A stretch of 64,000 nucleotides of DNA from Crotophaga sulcirostris (taxonomy: Eukaryota; Chordata; Aves; Cuculiformes; Crotophagidae): the NCBI GenBank assembly GCA_013397455.1, contig VYZB01000172.1, positions 1,337,351-1,401,350 of the forward strand. The letters run 5' to 3'. Shown here one piece after another: positions 34,301-46,615 of the stretch. The translations under genes were made by a program, and so were the position numbers. The notes below the pieces were generated by a model, which made no database searches, was not told the DNA's origin, and was given only the letters and a program-made list of their open reading frames with translations. Positions within the stretch are counted from its first letter, which is position 1. Each line of letters begins with the position of its first letter.

Positions 34301-36237
34301 TTATTTTCTGAAATGTTTGTAATTAATTCTGTTTTCATCACAACTTGAAATTGGTTATTTCATGAATATACAGGTAAGAATGAGATTCTTCCTATGCTTC
34401 ATGCAAAAATCACCATCATTTTGTTAATCACTGAAAACCTATTGCTAATACATTAGCCTGCAGAAGGCGAGAAAGGGAGAACTGAAAGGTTTCTGTAAGA
34501 CTGCCTAAAGAAATGGCAGAAACACGATACAGCTTTCAAACACAGACAAGGCTTCATTCTTTCTGTCGTGTTTGATAAAAAATGAACCCCATAGTGAATG
34601 CTGTAGCTTCATGTTACTCCTGTCAAATCTTTAGTAAGTGGGTGTCCAGGGAATTAGAATAAGCGGAGGGAATGTTCCTCTCATGTGAAAGGTTTCTTAT
34701 TGTGTTTATTAATTTAACGTTTGAATTTAAGAAGGCAAAATATGCTGTTTTCAAGGGGATTCAATAAAGTGAGATCTACCTGATCCCTTTACAGGCTATT
34801 CTGAGAGACATTTATCCTATATATCAATGGAAATATCCAGAGAGGATGCATGTAATGTAATTATTCATAAAAGAGAGCTAAATCACTGAGCAGTTACACA
34901 TCACTTAGGCTGAAAATATCTTCAATTAAGGTAGGAATGAAGTAATATCACATTTTATGCAAGTTCCCATCAATAAACCTGACACATGCCAGCTCCCATT
35001 TAATAACATATTTTACTTCTAATAATTCTCCTTTTTTCGTGGTTCAAAAAAGGTGGAAGAGGGCTCAACTGTTCACAGAAGTGAAATGTGGCTGTGGGGG
35101 GAATTTAAGGTTTTATGTTTCAGGACAGAGAACAATCCTCATCTGAGGAGGCAAAGATGCTTTTTCCCCTTTGGAAAGAAGCACCAACATCACTGTGATA
35201 CCTCATCACTGGACACAGGGTTTGGGACTAGAGGCAGTATTGGTTAAAACCAGCCTGACAAGTTCTGTGATCCATACACCTCCATTTCTGTCCTCCAAAC
35301 GTTTGGGAGGTCCTTTCTGCATGAGCCTATACTAGCTGCCTCCTGTAGGTAAAACGAAATGGGCAGGCAGCTCTGGCACACAAGTATTTTCAAAGCAGAG
35401 AAATGGGAAGAAAGAGAGAAGTAAAAAAGCAAGGTGCAGGAGGTGGGTTAGGTCTGGGGAGTCATCCTGGGTGGTGGGCACTGTGCAACCAGAGCACCAT
35501 TTCCAGCCAAGACCATGTGCTGCAGTTGGTGAGCTGGAGACACAATGCTCTTTGCTTCTATTAAGCACCCTAAATCCTGCTCTGTGTGGACTGCAGAGAT
35601 GTGCTGCACATAATCCCACCACCCCAGCACTGGTTCTGTGTCTGTAGTACGGAGAGAAACCAGGCTGTGAAGGGAACACAGAACACCTAGAAGCCATTCC
35701 CATGGAGAGCCTCACCAAATCCAACCCCACACAAGCACGCTCAGTCAGGAAACAGAAGGGCTGCAGCTCCTGACAGGCAGCTCTAACAGCAGCATGATCA
35801 GAAAAAAAAAGCAAAGCCATGCTGAAGCAGCACTTAGGAAGAAACTGCAAGGCTGCAAAAGAAGCAATGTGGGCAGCAGCAGCTAAAATCCTGGATTTCC
35901 ATCTCAGCATCACATGCCTTTCTTCTCTTCTCTTCCATTATTTTCTTCTCCTTCCACTATTATGCCCCCCACTGAAGGGATGCAAATCAGGATTCACCCC
36001 GTTTAACATGTCTAGTGCCATTTCAGGTCCTCAAGTTGCAGAGAGGTCTGCACAGCACTGGCAGGTCTCTTGGAGCTCTGCTTCTCTTGGAGCAGCTGCT
36101 GGAGACAAGGTAGAAGAGAAGTCTTAAAAGGCATCAAACCCCCATGTCAGGCAATTAACTCAAATCTGAACAGAAGCATGAATCTAGAATTCAAGGAATG
36201 AAAGGTAAAATCCAACAAATTCTTGTCAACACTGCTC

Positions 36238-36352
36238 TAAATTTAGTTTATATAAACACATACATACAAATACATTTGTAAATGTTTGTATAAATAAATA
36301 CAAATAAAAATAAAATTTATTTTTATAAAGTAAAATAATTTATTATTATTAC
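36238..36352. repeat. AT-rich low-complexity tract with inverted words
   Basis: Over 110 bases are almost free of G and C, built from ATAAATA and ACATA words. It includes an inverted pair, AAAAATAAA and TTTATTTTT, at 36306-36324 that can form a short hairpin. Confidence 0.8.
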
Positions 36353-36870
36353 GTCTTTTGAGAAACACTTTAAATCAATTGTATGTGAAATACAACAAAT
36401 TCTGCATAGCAAACACCTTTGCTGAGATGTTTTCTGATGCATCTAATCAGTGCTGGCCTTTTAGGGGAAACCTGGACACGGCAAGCCCTGTAGCAGAAAT
36501 GCTTTTGATGATCTTTCTGGCCGTTTCTTATGTATTGTGATATGACAGCCCCATGAACAGCCTGGCCTCATTCATCTCACAAGAATGAAGATACTTTTCA
36601 GTCCCAATGGGAGGGCTGTGAAGTTTCTTAGGGTTTTAAGGTATAGGAAGAGTGAAAGTAGAACTTGAGCTATTCTTGCAGTCTTACTGAAACCTATTCA
36701 TATTGTTACACTCTAATTTGATATTGCCCTTCTGTATCTTGCTGATATTTCATAACAGACCAGTTCTCCCAGTGCTCATTAAAAGACAAATGAAAGCAAA
36801 AGGGAGCAAGCAAGCTGTTATTTAATACTGATGAAGGTTTAAGAGGACAGAGGATATTGCAACAAGTCTT

Positions 36871-36908
36871 TCCCTATCCCTATCCCTACCCCTATTCTTA
36901 CCCCTCCC
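36871..36908 (+). repeat. short CCCTAT-type hexamer array, telomere-like
   Basis: Three to four units of TCCCTA with variants (CCCTAT, CCCTAC, CCCCTATT, CTTACCCC) occur in tandem. The vertebrate telomere unit on this strand is CCCTAA, so each unit differs by about one base. It may be a decayed interstitial telomere-like patch or an ordinary hexanucleotide microsatellite. Confidence 0.6.
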
Positions 36909-39187
36909 AGGATGTGCTCCAGCTCTGACTCTCCAAATTGTAATCTAACAAGTGCAGGATTCATTTCTAACTATAAATTATCCAGAAAGCCATAAGTGTA
37001 ACTCGGTTATACATATAAGGAATGTGATGATTTCTTAAGTAGATACTGTTTGCAACACGTCAAAAAGTTTAAGTAAAAGAGAATTCCACTGAATGTTTTA
37101 TGGGAATTTACATTACGTTTTGTATGACATATCTGTAAATGAAATTAAACATTAAGGTAAAGAAAAACAAAGGGTTTTTTTTTTATCTTATTGAAATGAA
37201 ATGTTTATAAGAAATTTATTAAATACAAAGTCAACATTTCCCAGAAATTTTATTCAGTGTAAAATTTGACATTTTTATCTTTTGATTCCACTTTAGAAGG
37301 ACTTTCCCCCTGTCTCAAATTTTTGTCCTTGGAAAACGCGTTCAGGTTCTCAGCAAACTCTGCTATTGTGTTGTTCATCTGTACTTCCAGTCTTCTCAGC
37401 TAAACAAATACAATTATCTTTGTTGACTCCACTCTCATTGGCATGAGTTGGTTGACTTCAGCTGTTCAAGAGCCACTTAGACACTGTAAGTTGTCTCTGA
37501 GCAAAGGCGGTGGCTTTCCTCTGTCATTAATTACACCACATCTTCATGAAGGGCAAAGAAAGCAACTTTAGTGTTGTGCTTCTTGAATAATGTTAGGAAG
37601 CTTTATGATCTGCAAATGTACACTTGGCTCTCTCTGTGCAACCTCTGGATACAATTATAACAAATATAACTGTATTTGTCGACCGGCAAACTGGCTTTAA
37701 AGTACACCCAGATAACCACTCCCAGGTGCCCTCCATCTATGTTCTCAGTTATATTCGCACGGTTTGGAACAAATGGTCCTCAATTCTCTGGAGCTATGGG
37801 ATCTGGTAAATGAAGTGTGAATATGATTTTGCACCAAATGTTTGAGTCTGCAAAAGTGGTGACCTAACGCATGACATTTGTTTATACCTTAAAAATAGCC
37901 AACATGCACAGATAATGTGATCAAAGCCCACAAAAGCAGAGGTCAGTATGTTTCAACGAGCAACTCTAGAGAGCAAGGATGCAGCAAGGGGGTTTCCGTT
38001 AAACTAGCTGGGAATTCCAGAAGAGAAGCACAAGGGCACATGTGATGTGCCACATGATCTGTGGACTGAAACTCATTTCAAGTGTGTTAGCTGAACTGTA
38101 GAGGTAGGCTGTGCAGGGCACATGCTGTACATCTGATCTGCTTGCCAGCATCAGATCTGCTGTGCATCCCTGTAAGCTGACCGGTGCAGGCAGAACGTGC
38201 ATGCACAGTGTTTCTGGACCTCTGCAGGCAGGTCACATCCACTGCTGCAGCTCCAATCACTTTGCCAGGTGTGGCTGGACAGTGTGTCCAGATTCTTCAC
38301 ATGCTGCTCAGAGTCTGTGACTGGACATGAGTGGGACAGTTCAGGCAAGTGGTAGCACTATAGAGCTGCCAACAAAATGAAAAGTAAATTGTGGCATATG
38401 AAAACTCATGCTAAATGGGATCATGCTTAAGGTAGAAGTATTTGTGACTGCAGTCCTGGTTCTTGGATGGATCACCCAGCTGTGTCCACCAACAGTCTGG
38501 GGGAGACATCCAACTGGAATGAGTTGCACTGGGCTTTGTATAGGATGGAAAGGTGCATCAGGAAATGCTGAGGATGTGCATAAACCCACCAAAAAAGAGG
38601 GCATAAATTATTGCGGGAACACACACTACCCTTCGCACATGTGTGAGAAGTCAATGTCATGCTCTGCCATCCTGTACCGGTGAGTTTTTAAGCAACCCAG
38701 GCAGAGAAGCAGCTTCAGTCCTGCCAGCTGCAGATAAAATGCGCCGAGTGAAATGGCTCTCCTGGAGCTGGCTGACCTAGTCCTTGCACAGTGATGCCCT
38801 GGCAGGGATGGGGAATGACTCCAAAGAAGAAATTGAGTGGTTGTGGGTTTTCAGTATGGCCCACTAAAGCAAGAAGATGTGATGGATGGCTGGGAGGTAA
38901 TAACAGCTTCAGTTTTAATGTGCCACTGCATGTGCTGTCAGAGCCCTTATAGAGTCACAGAGCTAATGGGGACAGTAAGGTCTTGACCTGACCATTAGAT
39001 GAACAGGAGACCGGGAGAAGAATACAGAAAATGCTGGCAGAGGGTGGTGAAGGCAGTGGCACTTGCACTTCTGTGCTGTTGAGCTGTGGTGAAGGTGCTC
39101 GCCTTGCCTGTGGCAATTTCTCAACAGGATGCCTAAGAGATGAGCTGCTACTTGCCCCTTCAAAGCAGGCTTAACTCACAGTATTTG

Positions 39188-39262
39188 ATAGAATCATAGA
39201 ACAGTTTAGGTTGGAAAAGACCTTTAAGATTGTCAAGTCCAACAAATTTGAAACCCGTACAG
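39188..39262 (-). mobile_element. CR1 LINE 3'-terminal fragment, reverse orientation
   Basis: The plus strand starts ATAGAATCATAGAACAG, the reverse complement of the CR1 octamer tail. AGGTTGGAAAAGACCTTTAA, GATTGTCAAGTCCAACA and weaker similarity to about 39262 follow. The left end is intact and the 5' side is truncated. GACCTTTAAGAT points to a different subfamily from the copy at 19644. Confidence 0.88.
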
Positions 39263-39586
39263 AAATGTTACAGCATCAGGTGCAACCTCTGATGAAGGGA
39301 GAAGCTGTGGACATAAATATCAGGCTCCCACGGAAAGCTCTTGGTTGGAGATTTTGTCATGGGGCCTAATTGCAGCTAAAAGACCTGATGTTTGTTTCTG
39401 TGGGAAACACTGCTGTTCTTGTTGGGAGCTCCCCATCCACAGCGACTGCCTTGGCTCCAGCAAAAGCCTTTGCAGTTCAGTGCCAAGTGACTCAGCTCTC
39501 AGGGATACAGGATGCTGGTGGTGGCTGCTCTCATCTGGGGTGCAAATGGCCAGAAGCCAAAAAAAGAGGGAGCACGTGACTCAGAG

Positions 39587-39637
39587 TTTAAAACTGCTGT
39601 GGTTTTAAAACTGCTGTGGTTTTAAAACTGGTGGGGT
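39587..39637 (+). repeat. 17-bp minisatellite, three copies
   Basis: Units TTTAAAACTGCTGTGGT begin at 39587, 39604 and 39621, the first two nearly identical and the third ending GGTGGGG. It is a short tandem repeat that is probably variable in copy number. Confidence 0.85.
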
Positions 39638-41787
39638 AAACATTATTTTTAATGTAATGGCTATTTTTTTTGTGTACAGTGCACACTCTAAGAAGTTCTC
39701 ATATGAGTTTGCTTACCACAAATCATTACTTTAGTTCTGACAAAACGTGTTATACAAACATGGCACATATACACAAAGACTGTAGTGAGAGAGTGCAATC
39801 CTATAACTGGTTTTACAATAAAAGAAAGAATTAATAGGAACACCAAAACAACTCTTTAAAAATCTCATAAAACCAAACCAGATTGAAAAGTGCTAACGAT
39901 AATACCAATGCAGTTCCAGTTTCAACTCCATTGGAACTGAGAAATGACCAATAAATGACAAAGAATTTTTTGCTGCACACCAGGAAGTACAGATAACATC
40001 AGATTTTGTTAGTTCTTCTCATGTTATCTGTATACAATACTGCTCAACACCTTTATGAAAGTAAGATTTGACCTAGAGTTTGCTCCATCCCAGACAATAA
40101 TACCTGCCTTTGGTGTGGCATGCTTGCTAGGTACTTTTCACTGAATATACACAGTCAGTTCCCTCTACCATTAAATTTAAAGATTTTATGGACAAATACA
40201 ATGTCCTATAAAATGGTTCTGTAGAATCTGTGACTGCATTTGAGTGCACACATCCCCTGGTTACCAGTGAAATATATTTGTTCGAGGTTCAGTAGTCATG
40301 GACATTATTCCTTTATTACCTCTTGGCAGATTTGTTTGCTCTATATCATAGTATGCAGGAATACCTATTTTACATTTTCTGAGAGGCTGCATTTTTATTT
40401 CACCACACAAATACACACTGTCAAGCATCCAAATTCAGCTGGAAATTTCTTTCATGTCGGTGAATTTTCCTTTGTTTCCTTTTTTATAATAATTCAGAAA
40501 AAAACCCCAAGAGCACAACAGTATAAAATGGGTGTACATAAGCACACATATCTTGTCAAGATTAGAAAGCAATCTCCCAAAATCATTCAGAAGGAAACAA
40601 AGAGACATCCTTGAATCAAATTACAAGTCCTTTCATTGGTGTAAACAAATACTTTTCAGAAGTATGAATATTTTCCCCTTTTCCAGGACCATTTTAAAAT
40701 GTTTGGTTCTGCTCTGGAAACTGTCTGATATTAAACTTACATCTAATGAATCCAAACCTAATATCTCCATCATGGATGTCACCTTATTTTGAATAGCAGT
40801 TCTCTAATCTGAACTTGGAAAAAGCAAGCTCTGTGCACATGTGTAGGAAGACAACTGGAAGATTAGGCAGGTGGGGAAATAGCCCTAGCAGCTCTCTATC
40901 AGACCATCAGACCTTAACCATTTCCCCTAGCCCACCCTACTGCCACTGAAGCCCCCAGGTACTTATCAGAGCAATTGACCCACCTTTCTGAGAGCAAAGC
41001 TTACCCCAGGCTGCCAGAAAAGCCCACTTGCAGGCTAGAGGAGAGTCAAGAGCAGTGATGGGAAGACCGTAGTGAACCTTGTAATTCCGATCAACAGTTT
41101 TAGCCAGGAAGAAAACAGAAATTGTACAAAATCCAGCTCTGACTCTGGTAGGTAGTGCAAGTGCCATAACCTAACGTGTGCCATGTCTCTAGTTAGAAAT
41201 TAAGTACATTGCAGGGATGTGTATAGAAGCTGACTTTGGAGGCCACCTGGCATCACTCAGGGAAAGCCCTGACAAAGTGCCGGTGGGTTTAAAACTGGTT
41301 GGTAGGTTTTTGCTCTGAAGGTCCTGTTCATGGGGGCAGGTGCACAGTGACCCTACACTAGCTGCCTATAGCCACAGTCATCTTCACAAGGGCAAGGATC
41401 TGTCTGGCTTCATCAGAGGACTGGGCGATGACTCTTCCATGAGAGGGGTTAACCCTTTCTAAGCTTCTGATTTTGGCCCAAAGTTTTCCTGACAGCTTCA
41501 CTAGCACCATATAATTTTTGGTCCACTGGGCTAAATAGGGTGAGAAACATAGTACGTCAAAGACTCGCCTCTCATTGGATCCCATTTGAACTATCCAGGT
41601 TTCATTACTGCTGTAGTTGTTCCCTAGGTGCTGGGAAAAAGGGGAGCAGAGACTTGCAGCTCCTGGCTGCTCAGAGAGTTCGTGTGACCTGTTCTAACCT
41701 CCAGTATAAATGTCATCCAAAGGTGGGCTGCTGACAGATCATGTGTAGGGAAGGTACTTGGAGCAATCTTCATCTTAAATTAAGATT

Positions 41788-41798
41788 CCCCCCCCCCC
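41788..41798 (+). repeat. C11 homopolymer
   Basis: Eleven consecutive C in otherwise AT-rich sequence. Its length is likely to vary and to be error-prone in sequencing. Confidence 0.95.
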
Positions 41799-41968
41799 TG
41801 TAATTACCAATTTCCATAACAAAGAAACTGAAGGGGCTGATATGATTTGTATTGAGAACAGTTTTGTTTCCACTTCTTTTCTCTTGTCTTGGGAATAAAA
41901 CAGGCAAAGTACTAAGGAAGAAACTTTCTAATAAATTGTTGAATTATAACTAAACATTTGAAAAATCA

Positions 41969-42007
41969 TCTATGTATCTATGTATATGTGTATATATATA
42001 TATATAG
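41969..42007 (+). repeat. compound TATC/TA microsatellite
   Basis: ATCTATGT words lead into an uninterrupted run of eight TA units at 41991-42006. Confidence 0.9.
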
Positions 42008-45000
42008 GAAAGCATAGACAAGCGTCAAGTTAACAGATGATATTTCTCTTACCTTATGACTAACAATCCTCCTGAAAAGTGACATACTGTCTCTCTTTCT
42101 CTTCCTGTATTTTACCATCATAATTTCTCTTATCCTCAGCTGCCTGCCCTGCAAGCCAAGCTAACGAGCCAAAATCCGGAGTTCCCCAAAGAATCCTAAT
42201 CATTGTGCTCTGCACACTTGCACTCTGTGATGTTCTTTGGGTTTTATCCCAATTATTATAACGGCAGTAATGTCAGAGTCCTACAAATACAGATGAGGTA
42301 ATACCTGCCTCCTCCTTTTCTTCTGCTTAACTTGTGATCAAAGCAGTCCCAGTTTCCACCTTGACTGCTCTCAGGACCTATCTAATACAGCACATGTGCT
42401 GTGGAGCTGCTGCATGCTGGGATGCTTCCTCCAGCTGTGCTTTTCTGGAAGTGTCACATCTATCACGCAGGGTGCACAGTAGCCATGCAAGTCTCTGTCG
42501 GGTTTATGTGGCAAGGTTTTGATATTGACGAGGGAGCAGAATGAACTTTCCTCATGGTGCCACCAATCTGGCCTCTCTGCAGGGTCAGGCTCCTCAGGCC
42601 CTGGTGTCTCTGGCCAAGCCAAGCAGAGTACAGAAACATTCAACCATTAAGTTGTAATAGTTCTCTACACGTAGACAGATGTTTTAGGAAGAAGAAAAAA
42701 AGTGATATACAGAGAAACACGGGCAAACCTGCATTTTTGTAACCTGCACTTTCTTTCTCCTAGCTTCTCTTCTTTATGCCTCAGGCATTTGAACTGCATC
42801 AAAGATTTCTTTCCTTTTCCATCACTGACTTTTCCATTTCACTTCGTAAGTAATTTTAGGCCCATAAACTAGTTTCCCTTATTCTATCTAACATTCAGTG
42901 TAACTTCAAAGCATTAAATTAGATTTCTGTGCTTTTTTTCTCCTCTTCCTTGCCAGCTCACCATGTTTGTTCCAGGCTTTCCTAACTTTTCCTAACTTAC
43001 CGTGCTCTTCCCTGGCACTCCTTATATTGGCAGTGTCCTTCCTGGAAATTAACTCCCGCCATGTCCTTTACCTTTTTTTCCCTCTGCCCACCACCAGTTC
43101 TTGTAAATCCACTTGCTTTAGGATGGACATATACTCTGCCTCTTCTGTGCCCCTCAGCATTATAACTTATGGGCTTCCTTTGATCACAATGTCTGCAGGA
43201 GGAAAAGCTTCTCTTCACTGCTCAGTGTGCTTTAGTCAGAAAACCTCCAATCCACCTCTGCTTAAAGAATCTTAAGTAATTAATGTAAGGGCAGCAAGAG
43301 CATTGTAAACATAATTATTTGACACAAAGGACTAAGGATTAGAAAAAAACCAAAAACTTAAGTAATTTTTATAATCTTTGTGAATTCAGCCCTGTTTTCT
43401 TTTGAAGATTCTCATTAACTAGTCACCACATTTGAAAAGGAGTCTAATTAAGAAACAACCATGAAAGAGAAGGGGAGAGAGAAGGCTTTGAGACAGTTGG
43501 TAATTGTTAATAGTTTTTCTATAAACACGTTCTAATTCCGTGTTTTTTGCCATGGCTGCAGAGTTATAACATGTGAGCCTTGACTTCTTTGTGAGAAGCA
43601 ATGCCACCTTCTGTTCTTGCATAGGTGGTAAACAGTCTGCTTTCACCTATTTTAGCCCCTAAGCAGTAGTCCCTCCACGCGGGGGAGTGACTGTTTCTTA
43701 TTCACTTAATTCACTTCAGGTACATCCATTTTATATGTGAAGAACATGCCTTCTTTCTGCTCCTGAGATTTGATACCAGGAACTTGCAGAGATATTGTGA
43801 AATACCCTCTTCAAGAACTTTATCTGCTTTAGACAAAAACAAGTTTAGAGATTACTCCAAAGCCTACCTTTCTGTATTTCTGCAATTCTTTACTACTTTT
43901 ACTATTCTCCTAGGCTACTTGCACTTCAATTTCTAAAAGAATTATACTCTTTTTCACAGTTATTTCCCTACCTCCTTTCACCTGCATCTTATTCTCTGTA
44001 CCCACCAGTTATTATTCCTGTTAACCTCACCCCACCTGATCTTAGAGCCTTCTTTTGGGCACAGCAATTATAGGAGCATAAAGAGGAGGAAAAACTATGT
44101 TTTTGTGATGGTATCTGGAAGTAACGGGTTTTTTTGTGAATCCTGCATTTTTATGTCACTTGAAGATCATCATCACATTTATGTAGAGTTCATTTTTTTT
44201 TGCATGCTAGAAAGCATCCTGTGCAGCATTTGGAAGATGCTACAAGAACACTGCAAATCAAAGCTCGTAAAAGAGCAGCACCATTCATGACAGAGTTGAT
44301 GGGACTCTCTGCTTTCTGGTCATCTTTTTCCAATTCTGTACTAAGTCAGGAGGACGCATCAGGACACTATATCCTTCTTTTGAGAGATTTTCTGATATTT
44401 ACAGCTGCTCTATATTAGTTGAAGATTTTTCTTTTTTTAGAGGCAGCATTTGAGTATTTTTCAGGCTTGGTTGCCTACGTCCTTTCAGGAGCAGCTCAGA
44501 GTTGGGAAATACAAATCCCTCCGGAGCACAAGGAATTTATCATTCATCCCTTGTGTACAGCATCGAAGCAGAATCTGAAAAAACATTTGGAAATAATACT
44601 GTTTGCTTTTCTGTGTTCTACCCAAATATATCTATTAAAATAGACCACCAAAATAGATGGCGTTCTTTTGCAGCATATACTGATATGGAGTTATTCTATA
44701 AGTCTTTCAAAAGAAAACCTGCTAGTTAGATGAAACAGAAACTTTCAATGGAAAGATTCATTTAATTCAGTATATTGATCCGGAAGACTTACTAAGCCTC
44801 AAATAAGTTCCAGGAGGTGAAAGAGACTGAGATTCATACCAACTAATACTCAAGCATTAAAGCACAGGATAGTTCTTTTTGGAATAGAAATCTATTTCTT
44901 CATAAATCTGTTTGTCCAAGAAGCTGCTTAAGCCATGGGGAGCACAGGCAGACTCTTTTGTCTTGCCATCACTTTCAGCTGACTTCTATCCACAGGAGGA

Positions 45001-46390
45001 CCGGTGGAGATAGTTGAACTCTCTTACCTATGTTCTCTTTACTAACCAAAATGGTTTTCTTTTCACTCTGTTTAAAATGGAAAGTTTCAAACTCCCAATT
45101 TTTTAAACAAAGCAAAGCTCCTCAGTTTTCTGGCCTAAGCCAAGTTCAACATATGTAAACAGCTAAAGCCACAAGGCTACCCCATTCTGCTGGTCTACTG
45201 CTGCAATTTTGCTTTTTGCACATTATGCAGAGTAATTTTATATATGATTTTCCATTTATTCTCTGGCCAAGATGAAAGCTGCTCATAATGGGAATGATGA
45301 CCACATCATCCTTTCTCACAGCTGATGCTCTCTGTTACACATGTGGCTCTGGGATATATGTCCAGAGAGAGATCTTGTAACAAGAGACACCAAGATCCGC
45401 AGATATTGGCAGCACATGTGAGAGAATGCATCCAAAACCAAGGTGTTAAAACCCATTATTGGAAAACCACTGCAGGGTTGGGGATAAACACCTTCCAAGA
45501 GTTAGTGAGTCCTTGGCTGGAGTGGCAACTGTGCCTTTGGTTGATATTTTCTTACTTATCTCCTCTAAATCTATTAACTGAACCTTTGTTTTCAATGCTA
45601 GCATTACCAAACTCAAGTATGGAATGAGGTAAAATGAATTGCTGACAAGTTCAGACACTGATCTACTATTGAAAAATGTGCCTCTCCCTGAGTCTGATTG
45701 GTAGTCATCATGCATTTCAGAGGTAAATAGCAGCTGTGGTGAGCACTGAATCCAGCCAGCAGCAATAGAGTGTTTATTAAATCAGCAAATGTGTTGAGGT
45801 GGCTCCAGCAAAACCAGATAAATGAGTTCAGTTGTCTTACATGAGGCTTTTCTTGAGGTCCTCTTTTTGATGTGCTTGTAAAGCCTTGAATTATTATAAT
45901 GACCCACATGATCTGTTGAATTAGAAAATTAATATTTAACTGTATTGACTTGCTGGTAGTTACGACACAGGCAGATCCTCCCTCTTACAATGAGAAATGA
46001 AAACAAAAATGATGGCTTAGATCTGTGTAAGACTGTCATTTTAAAAGGTACTTGTGTTTGCATTTTTAGAAGATGGGAAAAAACCTTGCCATACTGGAGT
46101 GGAAGTCTGCATCCTCCATTTTAGAGATCTAGAATGAAGGTTGCTAAAGCAAGAGCACATCTCACTGTACACTGACTGGGAACATAAGCCCTACCTGTGT
46201 TGTAGCAAAAATCACAGTTGTGTATCTGACCAGTTAGCAGGTGGCAGTTATCTATGTGTATTAACATGGAAGTTCAGTTTGAGGAGATACATATCATACA
46301 TGCTTGTATATGCATGCGTACATTGCTAGAAAAAAATGATTTCTGCTTTCTGAACACTGTATTTAAACTAAGCAAGCAGAATTATAGCAC

Positions 46391-46615
46391 AGTCACTGAG
46401 TGGCTTAGTGAACAGCACACCAGAAAAGCAGGATATCTCAGTTCTCAGTTTGATTTTCATTTGTTATAGTAGGCTTTGAGTGAATTTTCAAGTTGCTTCA
46501 TCTTCCTGTGCCTCATATTCTGCATCTCTGAAAAAAACAGGGTAAAGAGGTCTTTTATAGGTTTCATGAGGCAAAGATTTGCTGTCAGTCTGTACATTAC
46601 TTCATCAGTAAATAC
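46391..46615 (+). mobile_element. degraded MIR (CORE-SINE) copy, forward orientation
   Basis: The segment can be laid along the MIR consensus for most of its length. It has an ACAGTCACTGAGTGGCTTAG head resembling the tRNA-derived start, a TCAGTTCTCAGTTTGATTTTC box in the place of the internal GGTTCAAATCC, then GCTTTGAGTGAATTTTCAAG, the diagnostic CTGTGCCTCATATTCTGCAT, and CATGAGGCAAAGATT near the 3' part. Divergence is high but the order is right. This would be a nearly full-length ancient SINE, unlike the partial copy near 13.6 kb. Confidence 0.6.

Larger units (their letters stand above)
29419..39187. other. long AT-rich unique stretch without recognisable genes
   Basis: About 9.8 kb. It contains a GA-rich tract at 31255-31302, a 27-bp imperfect direct repeat of TGCCTCTTGCCAGAAG-type words starting at 31657 and 31684, a telomere-like CCCTAT run at 36871-36908, and an AT-rich tract with inverted words at 36238-36352. 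Minus-strand frames of 141 codons (31323-31748) and 193 codons (35332-35913) are open, but their products have no motif, signal or family resemblance. Short, strongly AT-rich blocks such as 33900-34400 have few open frames and could be conserved non-coding DNA. That is only a guess. Confidence 0.5.
39263..46390. other. AT-rich unique stretch without recognisable genes
   Basis: About 7.1 kb holding the 17-bp tandem repeat at 39587-39637, a C11 homopolymer at 41788-41798 and a TA microsatellite at 41969-42007, each listed separately. Open frames reach 124 codons (40240-40614 plus) with no resemblance to known proteins. No RNA gene was recognised. Confidence 0.5.
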
